Shown in pieces: positions 1-9,719 of a DNA stretch of 17,273 bases. The DNA comes from Planoprotostelium fungivorum (lineage: Eukaryota; Evosea; Variosea; Cavosteliida; Cavosteliaceae): assembly GCA_003024175.1 (NCBI GenBank), contig MDYQ01000361.1, positions 1 through 17,273 on the forward strand, written 5' to 3'. Each line of letters begins with the position of its first letter. Position 1 is the stretch's first letter. Both the position numbers and the translations under genes were made by a program. The notes below the pieces were generated by a model that was not told where the DNA came from, made no database searches, and was given only the letters and a program-made list of their open reading frames with translations.

Positions 1-276
1 GAGGCAACCCTTGTGTTGAACGTATCTGTGGACATAGACGAGTGCAGGCACGACGTGATCGGTAAAATGGTGGTTGGTCCAATCATCGGTGAGGTCCTCC
101 AAGCAAGAGAAGAGTCCGAGTGTCTCAGCCTGATCGATGGGCTCGCCACACGATGTGTCGACCATCGAGATGAGCATCCGATCGTTTCTCTCCTCATCAA
201 GCTCGGGCAGCGGAGTCATCCTCTTCCTCTTCCTCTTCTGACCTTTTTCGGAGGGTACGGACGTGTGGTCCCTCAT
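1..276 (-). CDS. Cyclin-like protein, 5' part only
   Basis: An open frame of 92 codons begins at the ATG at 276-274 in an A-rich context (acaaacATG) and stays open to the window edge, so the C-terminal part is missing. It starts MRDHTSVPSEKGQKRKRKR, a basic stretch that could be a nuclear signal. The segment LFSCLEDLTDDWTNHHF is followed by VVPALVYVHRYVQHKG. This resembles the start of a cyclin box, where a helix ending in a pattern like ALVYIDRY packs against the kinase; the small PHO80/cyclin-U type is the closest family I can think of. If so, it would bind and activate a cyclin-dependent kinase. No intron is needed in the visible part. It is divergent from the ZNF830 gene across 293 bp. 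The family call rests on one helix pattern and could be wrong; that the frame is coding is more secure. Confidence 0.6.
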   Translation of the reverse strand, partial: MRDHTSVPSEKGQKRKRKRMTPLPELDEERNDRMLISMVDTSCGEPIDQAETLGLFSCLEDLTDDWTNHHFTDHVVPALVYVHRYVQHKGCL

Positions 277-569
277 GTTTGTGTGTTCGTATGTGTTTTC
301 GTTCTGGAGGACAGCTGTCCCGACCAAAGACCGAAGATTTGGGCTTTTCGCCCCAAGGAGATTTCAGGTGTTCCCCTCTCTCACGATCATCATCGCTGAT
401 TGGAGGTGATCAGGTCTACGGTAACCTTCAGCTCTCTCGATTTTGATGAAAAAGAGTTCACCTCGCAGATAAGTGATGAAAATGGCCGAAAAAAGAATAA
501 AATGTGGAAAATGGTGGTGACGTGATGTGATGTGCAGTCATTTTGGAGAGATTGCATCGTAAAGAAGAG
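277..569. promoter_or_regulatory. Divergent promoter, cyclin-like / ZNF830
   Basis: These 293 bp separate the start codons of two divergent genes and must hold both promoters and 5' UTRs. I see no TATA box. The end nearer ZNF830 has a TGACGTGA core (in ggtgacgtgatgtgatg, near 517-535) that resembles a CRE/bZIP half-site. Nothing else is recognisable. Confidence 0.45.
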
Positions 570-1793
570 ATGGCAGACAAGAAGGAGGCCTTACGGCTTC
601 TGATGAAGAAGAAGCAGAAGGAACAGGCCGTCAAGAAGGAACTCGTTTCTCCTCTTCTCAGGTACCCAGATCGCTCTTCTAATGCTTCATTTGAAATTGA
701 GACGACTTTAGGATGAACAATTTGAATCAGATGGTTTGCATCGTGTGTCAGACTGTCGTTGCCTCAGAGGTGAGCCTCGAATGCAACCACTCCTGTTGAC
801 CTATTCTCATCAGGCATTATGGCCCGCCCATTCTGTTGGAAAGAAGCATAAAGAGGTGACCACGAATCATAACGAATCACAATTCATCCCATTCAGAACG
901 TCGAACGTCTGAAACAAACGAAATCACAACCTCCGCCAGAGAAGAAGAAGAAGGTAGAGACGAAAGCGGCGATCAATAACGATGCACCTCCATCATCATC
1001 TCTTCCAAACGACTTCTTTGAAGAAGAGCCAAAGAAGAAGGAGGCGACACCTGCACCACCTCAGAAAGACAACAAAGAGAAGGGAGGTCTACCAGATGAC
1101 TTCTTCGAAGAAGGATCCAGACCAGCCGTCAAAGCTGCAAAACCGGTTCAAGAGGTGAATTCATTTTATTCTATTTTAAAGTTCATCTACAACGAATCTC
1201 TCTCTCTCTTTTTCATCTGTGAGAAGGATCAACATTGAGGAGGCTGCAGGAGATCTTACTCATTCAATCTTCGTTCAAGCCGGCAGACAAGACCGAGAAA
1301 CCAAAGACACAAGAGAGTGTGCCGAATGACTTCTTCAAGAAGAACGCACCAGTCGATCTAGAGTGAGAGTCTCTTCATCTGCATCATGATGATGTCGACA
1401 TGATGGACATCGAGTGTCATCAAAAGTGAAAGCACCTGGCTTGGAGCTGAAACAAGGACAGTGAAGAGATGGCAAAATTCAAGGCCGCATTAGAAGAGAA
1501 GATCGAACAAACAGCAGAAGAGAGAGAGATAGAAGAGCGGGCGCTCTTAGAGGCCATAGAGGAGGAAGAGAGGAGAGAATCAGAGTGGGTCATCTGCACA
1601 TGAGACCACGTCTAAAGACATGGACAGGAGGAGAAAGAGCCGATTAGATGCAGTGCGATCGAAACAGATCGAGTTGAGAAAGAAGATGGAAGAAGAGAAG
1701 AAAGAGGAAGAGAGCAGCTCGAGTGATGACGATGGCGATGATGGAGAGGACTTTTCGAGTATGTTCGGTTGGAAGTCACGTGGTGCGAAATAA
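570..1793 (+). CDS. ZNF830: ZNF830 (CCDC16)-type zinc-finger/coiled-coil protein
   Basis: Seven exons (570-661, 712-769, 814-855, 897-1154, 1280-1362, 1462-1584, 1628-1793) give 273 residues. A C2H2 finger has Cys40, Cys43, His56 and His62 in the setting VCIVCQTVVASEALWPAHSV. This matches the ZNF830 family, where the finger precedes a GK-HK pair. The middle carries three copies of a P-N/D-DFF motif (LPNDFFEE, LPDDFFEEG, VPNDFFKK). After them come a DEEMAKFKAALEEK coiled coil, an RRKSRLDAVRSKQIELRKK block, an acidic stretch and the family-like end DFSSMFGWKSRGAK. Human ZNF830 is found with late spliceosome/XAB2 complexes and is needed for genome stability, so a nuclear splicing role is expected. 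The 1155-1279 and 1363-1461 introns are the least certain joins; I chose them because they keep the conserved frame. An AATAAA overlaps the stop codon. Confidence 0.88.
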
Positions 1794-2031
1794 AGAGGAT
1801 GTGATGAAACGTGTGATGAGCTGCTGTCGTGAGCCTTGCATATGTTTCTGCGACACATCCATGTGTTGTCATCGTCCTTTTGAATAAGTTCCGATGAGAC
1901 TAAGGCTTACTCTTGTATCACAAGAACCATTTAGAATGTCAACTGCAAAGACTAGAACGTCCAGCGACAACATCGCGATGATGTGTTGTGATGATGCAAC
2001 AATAAAACGAAATAAATCATTCCTCTATCTT
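1794..2031. terminator. Convergent 3' ends, ZNF830 and WD40-TPR gene
   Basis: This gap separates two convergent stop codons. On the + strand AATAAA occurs at 1789-1794, overlapping the ZNF830 stop, and again at 2001-2006 and 2011-2016. On the - strand ATTAAA (2036-2031) overlaps the stop of the WD40-TPR gene. Use of the distal + sites would put cleavage inside the neighbour's last exon. The hexamers are seen; their use is inferred. Confidence 0.5.
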
Positions 2032-5013
2032 TTAATCTGACGTTTCACCATCATCAGAATCATCTGATTGGATGAGATCAGCGAGGGTGATGATGTTCCC
2101 TCCATCATCGTCATCATCGTCTTCTTCTTCCCCCTCCTCTTCATCATCGCTGACGATCTCATCGTCATCTTCTAATTCCTTTGCCTTCTGTAACATGGTC
2201 TTCAGTTGTCCGTCGGCCTCGTCGATGCGTAAGGCTCGGTTGAGGTCTCTCAATGCTCTCGTCTGTCTTTGATTCAGAACATCTAAAGGACATGATGATG
2301 ATGTTGATGATGATGTTGATGATGTTGATGATGCTGATGATGTTGATGATGATGTTGATGATGATGTTGATGATGATGGTCTCACCTTCCTCTTCTGTTG
2401 TATGTAACAGTGAGCTCTCCTGACCAGTGCCTTCAAATTCTCGATGTCAATATTGAGGACCTGATTGCAGACCTCTATGGCTTCTTCCATCTTCTCTAAT
2501 CTGATATAACAAGCCGCAATATTGTTTAGACAATGAATGAGCGCCCCTTTTCTCCTTCCCTCCACATGCTGAACACGGTCAATATATGTGACGTGAGAGA
2601 TTTCACGGAGATCTGAGTGAAAACTCGATGAAAACTCACCGGTATACTGCCGCGAAATTGTAGTAAGTCGATCGCAGCTTTGTACTTTGTCAAAGCTTCT
2701 TCACATTTTCCCTCCCTGAACAACTCATTTGCCGCCAGCCTCTTCTCGTTCGCTTCTTCCAGCTGTACGATTGAGATTTCATCGAGTTTTCACTGACATC
2801 TCCACACCTTTTCGTTCTCTTGAGCCACGAGAGCACGATTCCTCTGGCTGCGATGTTCCAGGGCTGCCATGATGAGACGGTACATCTCATCACGGTCATC
2901 ATCGCTGTCGTCTTGTTGTTCTTCCTCTATGGCTTTTGTAGCTCTGTCTCTGTCGAACGTGTCGACCTCACTGGTGGGTAAGAGCACCTGAGGGTGACGT
3001 GAATAAAATGAAATAAAATAGAACGATATGTGGAGTTGAAGAATAAAATGAAATAAAATAGAATGTGATGGGATATTATATAGTGAGATCGAATAAAATG
3101 AATTAAAATCGATGTCTCTGCGGGCTCGTGTGGAAAAAAATGGCGGGGAACGGGTATCGAAATCTTCACCTTTGCAAACGAGTCGATGCCGCAGACGGCA
3201 ATGTGAGGTAGCGTAGGGTGAGGTGTCACACCGTTGACAATTGAGTGGTCACCCTTGATCCTCTGCACTAGATTTCCGCTGGACTTCTCCCAAACGAACA
3301 AGTTACCGCAATCCGAGCCGGTAGCGAGGAAAGAGGACCTACCGTAGCGAGAGAAAGCTCCGTCTAAGAAACTGACCTGAAGAATAAAATGAGGAGAAAA
3401 TGGATTTATTTGTATGACGCTCTCACCTCTTTCAAGAAGGTGCGGACGTTTGTTCTGCCCTTGTACACTTGTCTGTAGTCTTCCACTAGCCCGGGTTTTG
3501 GCAAATCTTCCTCCTTTTTGAATGAATTTCCGTCCATCTACAACTGCCTCACCTGTAGGTCCCTCACGGCAAAGAGGTACACGTCGTCTCTTGAATAGGT
3601 GGCCACGATCTACAACGCGTCAGATCGATCGAGCCCCACCCTCTCCACCTCTCCCTCCACGTTGTAGTCCACTCCAGTCACATTTACGTCTCTGTGTGCG
3701 TTCAACCCTTTCGGCTTGAATTTCCCGATGATTCCCTTGTTCAAGTCGCTGACCTGGCTGACTTCAATACGAGTCGAAATTTCGACGGGATTTCACTCAC
3801 TCTGAGTACGGAAGAATCACCCGGGGTCCATCTCAGGTCGTACAGTCTGAGTCTAGGGTCGCCTCCACCGACGACAAATTGTCCGCTGCACAGAGGATCG
3901 AAAGCCAAGCCTGTACACGTCAACAAAAATGGGGGGAATTTTTTCGGCTCACTGTTGGCTGAGAATTGGGATATACCGTTGCGAAGTCTCAATATGATGT
4001 GGCCATCGGTGCTGCTGGTTGATTCTCTCAAATCGAACAGCCTGACCGTTCCGTCCTAATTTCGTCAGTCCCAAAAATTTTCCCGCCAATTTTATCACGT
4101 GGTGTGTCGTGACGAAGGCTTGCGGGGGTAAGTTGGGTACGAAGAAGATCTTCAGTACCATGTGTGTGAACGAGCCTGGAAGGAGGTCAGTTTCCCGCCA
4201 CGATTTTCTCGGAAATTTTCCCACCCAGTAGCTTAGAGGGTCGGGTCTCGCCCGCTTCTGCTACCACTGTGTGTCTGATTTGACCGTCCATACCACAGGA
4301 CACCTGGAGGAAAATGTCAGAATATTCGATCTACAACGATGTAGATCACCATCTGGGTGTCATCGGTTTGGGGTACGAATCGAGCGGAGAAGATGTTTCG
4401 AAAGTGTCCAGTGTGGTGTGAGCGTAATAAGGCGTAATTTCCCTTGCCACTCCACACTTTCTGTGGTAGATAAGCATCGCGATGATGATGGATGTCAGTA
4501 TGTCGATGAGATAGTAGATGATACGAAGATGATGCATCCATCGATCATAAGAAAGGATGTTGGGTGTTGAACTCACCAATCTGCAGTCGTCACTACCCGT
4601 GATGATCTTCGATCCATCTGCATTCCACTCCACCGAATTGACACAACCTCCGTGTGACTTCAATTTCGCACCGATCTGTTTGATATCAGCTCATGAAAGA
4701 AGCGGCGGCTGACATTGCGGTGATGTTAATCTTACGGATGTATCAATCTCACCTGCAGTCTCGATATGAACAACGGTGAATCACGAATGATGCAGTCAAT
4801 ACTGGCTTGTGGGGAAATCTTCTTCAATTCCGCTTTCAGTGACGATGGAACTGCAATCATCGTTACCTCAGATGACGTCACGTCTGAAGAAATCGGATCA
4901 CCCGCATAGAGATTCCTTCCTTCCAATCTTCTCATCATCAATAACGAACAGAAATTGGTTGAAGGGGGGGACTTGTCATTGTCTAACTCAATGTCCATGG
5001 GTGACGGTTCCAT
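2032..5013 (-). CDS. DCAF8/WDTC1-like WD40 protein with C-terminal TPRs
   Basis: Fifteen exons (5013-4753, 4675-4577, 4460-4350, 4303-4225, 4175-4099, 4055-3977, 3910-3801, 3753-3649, 3609-3568, 3537-3427, 3376-3170, 2987-2808, 2762-2640, 2568-2386, 2262-2032) give 665 residues. The WD40 part opens with SHGGCVNSVEWNADGSKIIT and has DWD-box-like FDLR (216-219) and YDLR (259-262). It ends with GSDCGNLFVWEKSSGNLV and GDHSIVNGVTPHP, hallmarks of DCAF8 and WDTC1. A join at FAK-VLLPTSE then leads to three TPRs (about 488-605; NNIAACYIRLEKMEEAIEVC is typical) and a very acidic tail. Relatives are substrate receptors that bind DDB1 in CUL4 ubiquitin ligases; TPRs could recruit a chaperone or substrate. 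In WDTC1 the TPRs lie between WD40 blocks; here they come after them. The 3538-3567 intron is ambiguous (see findings). Confidence 0.85.
2263..2385 (-). repeat. GAT/ATC microsatellite filling an intron
   Basis: A (GAT)n/(ATC)n tract with GTT variants covers about 2292-2379. It lies inside a 123-nt intron of the WD40-TPR gene (donor AAG|gtgaga, acceptor gacag|ACG). Removing it restores a correctly spaced third TPR: RRAHCYIQQKRK joins TRALRDLNRALRIDE, with Ala, Leu and Ala at the consensus positions. The intron is a multiple of three and has no stop, so retention would add 41 mostly Ser/Thr residues. Confidence 0.8.
3001..3110 (-). repeat. A/T-rich direct repeats inside an intron
   Basis: The unit gaataaaatgaaataaaata occurs identically at 3001 and 3041, with the match continuing 3 nt further, and in a shorter variant (gaataaaatgaattaaaatc) at 3091. 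All three lie in the 182-nt intron 2988-3169 of the WD40-TPR gene. On the transcribed strand they read as CATTTTATTC-type, T-rich blocks upstream of the acceptor ccctcag. Confidence 0.85.
4328..4347 (-). other. Perfect hairpin at a 5' splice site
   Basis: The arms gatctaca and tgtagatc, 8 bp each around a 4-nt loop, form a perfect inverted repeat. The hairpin begins two bases inside the 46-nt intron 4304-4349 of the WD40-TPR gene, directly after the donor GT. In the transcript it would fold next to, and could mask, the 5' splice site. The structure is seen; an effect on splicing is inferred. Confidence 0.55.
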
Positions 5014-5181
5014 GACGTTGGATGTTCGTGAGCGTGTGTGATGTGATGATCGAGTCGGTTTCTCTTCTCTTTGTCTGGTGTTGCCCTGGTTGAAATGCTT
5101 ACGTAACCATCTTAAATCTGCGAGTACAGCAGTGTAACTTTCCTTGAAAATGTTTCACATCAGGAGAAATCAGATCAAAAG
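5014..5181. promoter_or_regulatory. Divergent promoter, WD40-TPR / WDR70
   Basis: Only 168 bp separate the two divergent start codons, so promoter elements are almost certainly shared. The palindrome TTACGTAA, a typical bZIP (C/EBP- or PAR-like) site, lies at 5099-5106, close to the exact midpoint. There is no TATA box. A site this short can occur by chance. Confidence 0.5.
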
Positions 5182-7733
5182 ATGTCTGACGATGAAGCTG
5201 AACTGGTGAGTTTGCCTTTCGTAGACGTTGAGTGATGTCTGAAGTTGTGTAGAGAGCTCTTAGACAGAGTAAACAATACCAAGCTGTCGGTAGAACGAAA
5301 GCCGATCAACCGACCGAAACAGAGCCTGAGCCACAGAGATTCGTGGCAGATAAACTATCCAATGCTGATGTAAATCATCCCATCCATCATCGATATCACA
5401 TTGACGAGAAATCAGGAAGAGCCAGAATTACCTACATCCTTTGGCGCCAAGACTATCACCAGCAAATATGATTTCACAAAAGATGTAAAGAAAAAGATAG
5501 GACCATCGAGACCCCAGGTACGTTAAAACTTTCACTTTCCACCGTTCTCACGTCCATCAGGCGTCGGCGAGATCCGATGATTCCGAAATGATCGGTCCAC
5601 CCAGACCACCACCGCCTGAAGAAGGACAAGAGGACGATCTGGCAGAAGGAGAACAATTAACCGCAGAAGACAGTAACTACTACAAGATTCCATATTCTCA
5701 CGAGGCCATCTTGAAGGGACACAGCAAGTGAGTCTCTCTTCATCGTGCACCTCCGATGAGAACATCTCTCGCACGTGTGGACGAGTGTACGCGTCGCAGA
5801 TGATGATGACGGTGACGATCGAGATGTGATATGTTGATGATGTTCCAGGATGGTGTCCGTCGTGTGCTTGGACCCTTCTGGATCGAGACTCTTGTCAGGA
5901 GGATACGATACCAACTTGAAGATGTGGGACTTTGCTGGTATGGATCGTGGTCTCCGTAGTTTCAGAAACGTTGTACCTTCCGAGGGAAACAACATCAGAG
6001 CCCTCGAATTCACTCACACTGGAGATGCATTCTTGTGTGCAACCACTTCGTGGCAGGTGACGAAGCTTTCCTTCTATTTCTATTTTTATGAGAATTTTAT
6101 CTAAATCGAATCGATCAACAGATCGAGATCATGTGAAAATATTTTTTACGATTGACAAATAGAAAATTCTAACAGAGAAAAGTGGAAAAAAGAAAAGAGA
6201 AGAAAAAGATTGATTCATTCTGCAGGCGAAACTGTACAATCGAGATGGTGTAGAAGAGGGAGAATGCATCAAGGGTGACATGTACCTCATGGACCAAGTC
6301 AACACGAAAGGCCACACTTCCACCATCACGAAGGCCGCCTGGAGACCCAAAGACAAGACCAACTTTGTCACTTCCTCCATGGACGCTACCATTCGAATCT
6401 GGGACGTAGAAACCATCAAGAGGAAACAGAGGCAAGTCATCAAGTTGAAGGGAGACAACGGTAAGAAGGTGGGTGGCAGCACTCTACACTGCTCTCCAGA
6501 TGGCAGTCACATCGCTGTGGCGTGTCAAGATGGCTCGGTGCAGCTGTTCACATGGAAGACGAACAGCCGACCCACTTTGACGTTGAAGGAAGCGCACGCC
6601 GCGGGGAATGATATCACCAGCGTGAAATTCTGCGGGGACAGTGTTACCCTGGCTACGAGGTGAGCGTTGTAGATGGAATAGAAATGTGGATTTAAATGGT
6701 TTTATTTACGGTTGTAGATCGATGGATGATACGATGAAGTTGTGGGACATCAGGAATTCAAAGACACCGCTGGCCGTGTTCGACGATCTACCCAACTTTG
6801 GAGAAGTGAGTGAAATTTCGATGGAAATCGGCTGATAGAGGGTGACAGTTGGAGTGCACTTGGTCGCCGGACGACAACCTCATCATGACTGGTACATCCG
6901 TTAAGAAGGGTAACGGTACAGGTCTATTGGTGAGTCTACTTCTATCTCTCCATTGATCTGATCACGATGTCCACATCGAAGCATCTGCACCTTACCACAT
7001 ATCGAACTCGATTTCACACTCACACATTACAACTCAACCCATACACATGTAGTTCAACACCACACATACACACATCCCATCCACCCATGTAAATCAACCA
7101 CACTCACACTGTACCCAGGTCTTTTACGATCGCAAGACCTTATCGAGAGTGAAGCAGATCGGCATCAGCCAGGGAGCCAGCGTTGCCTCCATCTTATGGC
7201 ACCCCAAGATCAACCAGCTCGTCGTCGGTACATCCGAATCACAAGTGCACGTCCTCTATGACCCCACACTCAGCACGAAGGGTGCCCTCTTATCCGTCGT
7301 GAAGGCACCGAGGGCGGTGGATCCAAATGACTTTGAACCTGCGAGGCCGATCATCACGCCGCATGCGTTGCCCATGTATGCAGAGACGTTGTCTCAGAAG
7401 AGGAAGGACGCGAGATCGAGCAGAGACCCCAGAAAGACGGCGAAATTGGCCGAGGGGCCTCTGAAGCCGAGAGCCAGCACGTCCATCATGCCCGCCCTCT
7501 TTGCCACCTTCATAAAGAAGAACACGCAGAGAGAAGAGGTGAGATGGGAAGAGATGGAAAAGATGGGATCTGATGGATGTGATCAGGATCCGAGAGATGC
7601 ATTGTTGGCTCATGCGGCCGATGCCGATGAGAACCCCATGTTCTTTGGAGCTTACAAAGAGACGCAGCCAGAGAAGGTCTTCGATTACACGCCCGAGACC
7701 GAGCAGAGGATCGCGAAGCCGAAGCAGACATAA
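5182..7733 (+). CDS. WDR70: WDR70 WD40-repeat protein
   Basis: Ten exons (5182-5205, 5253-5369, 5416-5517, 5561-5727, 5849-6056, 6226-6659, 6718-6805, 6849-6929, 7119-7538, 7587-7733) give 595 residues, close to the roughly 650 of animal WDR70. A short acidic N-terminus contains ELPTSFGAKTI. WD40 repeats follow: IPYSHEAILKGHSKMVSVVC opens the first, then SGGYDTNLKMWDF, SSMDATIRIWDV, QDGSVQLFTWK and SMDDTMKLWDIR. The non-repeat C-terminus has PRAVDPNDFEPARPIITPHA and DPRDALLAHAADADENPMF, both diagnostic of the WDR70 (gastrulation-defective) family. Members are nuclear and linked to CUL4-DDB1-dependent histone H2B ubiquitination and DNA-end resection. Two longer introns are purine-rich (6057-6225) and CA-rich (6930-7118). 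The 3' end is 25 bp from the convergent TRMT5 stop. Confidence 0.95.
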
Positions 7734-7758
7734 AATACTTTTATTCTGTTTTATTGTT
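7734..7758. terminator. Shared 3' region of WDR70 and TRMT5
   Basis: Only 25 bp lie between the two convergent stop codons. On the - strand AATAAA occurs at 7755-7750 and 7745-7740, just after the TRMT5 stop. On the + strand only the variant ATAAAA overlaps the WDR70 stop. Both transcripts must therefore end inside the opposite gene or overlap it. Confidence 0.6.
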
Positions 7759-9719
7759 TCATTCGTTCTTGGCCTTCTTCGAGGCGGGTTCATCAGCTCC
7801 GCATGATGTCTGTGATGGTGTGTCGGTGGATGTCATGAGACGAGAGAGGGGGAGGGGGAAGGACAGACACAGCATCTCTTTAGAGGGTGAGACGTCTCGT
7901 ACGATGTGAACTTCGGTCGGTTCGATTTCGCAGCCCAGAAACTTTTCGGCTTGCTGAGAGAGAATTAGAGATGTAGAGGATGAGATGATGATGGTGTTGG
8001 TGATGATGATGATCACCTTGACGATGTCTGATTTGGGGTCTGGATCGGAAGAGAAGCCGTAGCAGTGAACGATGGGGGCTTTCTTTGGCAAGCTGTCCTT
8101 ATCGAACAGGTTGCGGAACACGTCTGTATTGCATCATCAACATGCGATCATCATGAACATCATCCATTACACATCACTTGATGCATGATGCATCATGTAG
8201 AAGATAGAAGTGAAATGAGACGATACAGAATGAAATGGTTACATCATATGAATCTCACCTAAGAATTCTACGGCCAACGCGGGGAGGTTCATCACGATGC
8301 GAGTGATCTTCTGACCCACTTCACTCGTGAACATCTTTCTCAGAAACTCTCTCCCATCTAAGTTGTACGTGTGGACTAGATTCTGTACCTATTCTTCTTC
8401 AATGGTTTCTCTTTTGTTTCAATGTCCTTATTGCTGTTACATTTTTCTCTATAAAACGAGTACAAAGATTTTTTATTGTCTTTTTTTCCTCTCTTTTCGA
8501 TGAAAAACAAAACAGCGAGCAGTTATATCTTCAATTCGATTTTTTTCTCATTTTGTTTGAGACAAAGAAAGAGAGAAAGAATGAATCCTCACCTTATTTT
8601 GCGTTGCATTTGAAACGAGATAATTGAAAGACCTTGGATTAAGATCGTTTGCGTACACTACGCATCCCTTGTTCTTCGCGGCGGGCACGGCAAACGGCCC
8701 CACACCAGCAAAGACATCACATATGACATCCTGACTGGAAAACTTGCCAACGAGACGATCGTGTTCCATTTGCAGTCTACTGTTCCAGTAAACTTGGCCG
8801 AAATCAAATTTGAAGACACAATTGCTCTCTTTCTAATCAAAGTGAGAGAATGTGTGGAATATTTCGTTGAAGACAAAGCGGATGTGAAGATGTGAGATAG
8901 AATCGAAAAAAATCAAGTTTGAAATTGATGTGATGGAGATGAAAGATGGTCGATGGATGTCATGAGAGGGACAGAATAAAGAGGTCTCACCAGTTGTGTC
9001 TCTAATGTTTCCTCTCCAGCTAAGAATTCCATTGGGAAGACTCTGAATTCATTCTCGATCTTCCCCGTCTTGTTTACAACCGTCTTCAGTGCTGGATTTT
9101 TCTATCACAACGGTGAGTTCATGTCATTGGACAATGATGAAGAGTTGGTGCACAGGAGACGATGAAGAGGATGAAAGGAACTTACATCCATGATGACTTG
9201 TGCGATCTGATGTTTGTATTCATCATACTCCGGTCTCAGATTGACGTGGGCAATGTGGCCGATGACCTCGAATGCACTGGGCACACCCTTCTCACTCAGA
9301 TGACTAGGAAGTATCCTCTTCAAGACTTGATCGGTGGTGAAGTTGCTGTAATCCAAATGGAGATCGTGCTGTATCAATTCGACATCGGGAAGGGACAAGA
9401 TCGAATCGAATTCGGTCCTGACTTCTGAAGCATCTGAAGAGGTTTGAGAGGGCGTGGGTCGATGAATAGCTCACCCTTATCGATCAGATTAGTATGGAGG
9501 AGAATCAATTTCTTTCCCGTCGTCTCATCTTGCTGAACAGATCTTATTCTTGATGCAATGTTGGAGTCGATGAGTTTCCTGATGCATGTCAGCTCGATCT
9601 GACGACCATCACAATCACCCCTTCAATGATTTCAAGATCTGTGTTGTCTTCTGTGGAGGAACACGAAGAGCATAGATTCTGAGCGTCTGTTGGAACAGCT
9701 GCCTGTTGACAGTATTCAT
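7759..9719 (-). CDS. TRMT5: tRNA (guanine37-N1)-methyltransferase
   Basis: Eight exons (9719-9619, 9578-9475, 9424-9186, 9101-8991, 8832-8593, 8388-8259, 8123-8017, 7953-7759) give 408 residues. The enzyme transfers a methyl group from SAM to N1 of G37 next to the anticodon, which prevents +1 frameshifting. Family marks in order are [63 protein letters not shown], the SAM-binding loop [55 protein letters not shown] and the C-terminal [18 protein letters not shown]. The start is the ATG that directly precedes the conserved NRQLF segment. It gives a protein without a mitochondrial presequence, about 100 residues shorter than human or yeast Trm5. An upstream exon from an ATG at 9966 cannot be excluded, but its frame does not join simply. 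All catalytic motifs are intact. Confidence 0.95.

Noticed and set aside
13-399. A 128-codon open frame on the + strand at the left edge
   Set aside because: It is antisense to the cyclin-like frame, which has better composition and a good start context; the right part is low-complexity.
2072-2272. A serine-rich open frame on the + strand
   Set aside because: The poly-Ser is the reverse complement of the Asp/Glu-rich tail codons of the WD40-TPR protein.
3001-3110. Regular direct repeats that could suggest a CRISPR-like array
   Set aside because: The units are A/T-rich and imperfectly spaced, lie inside a spliced intron, and the genome is eukaryotic.
7290-7793. A 167-codon open frame on the - strand across the WDR70 3' end
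   Set aside because: It is antisense to the well-supported WDR70 C-terminus and shows no domain or splice signals of its own.
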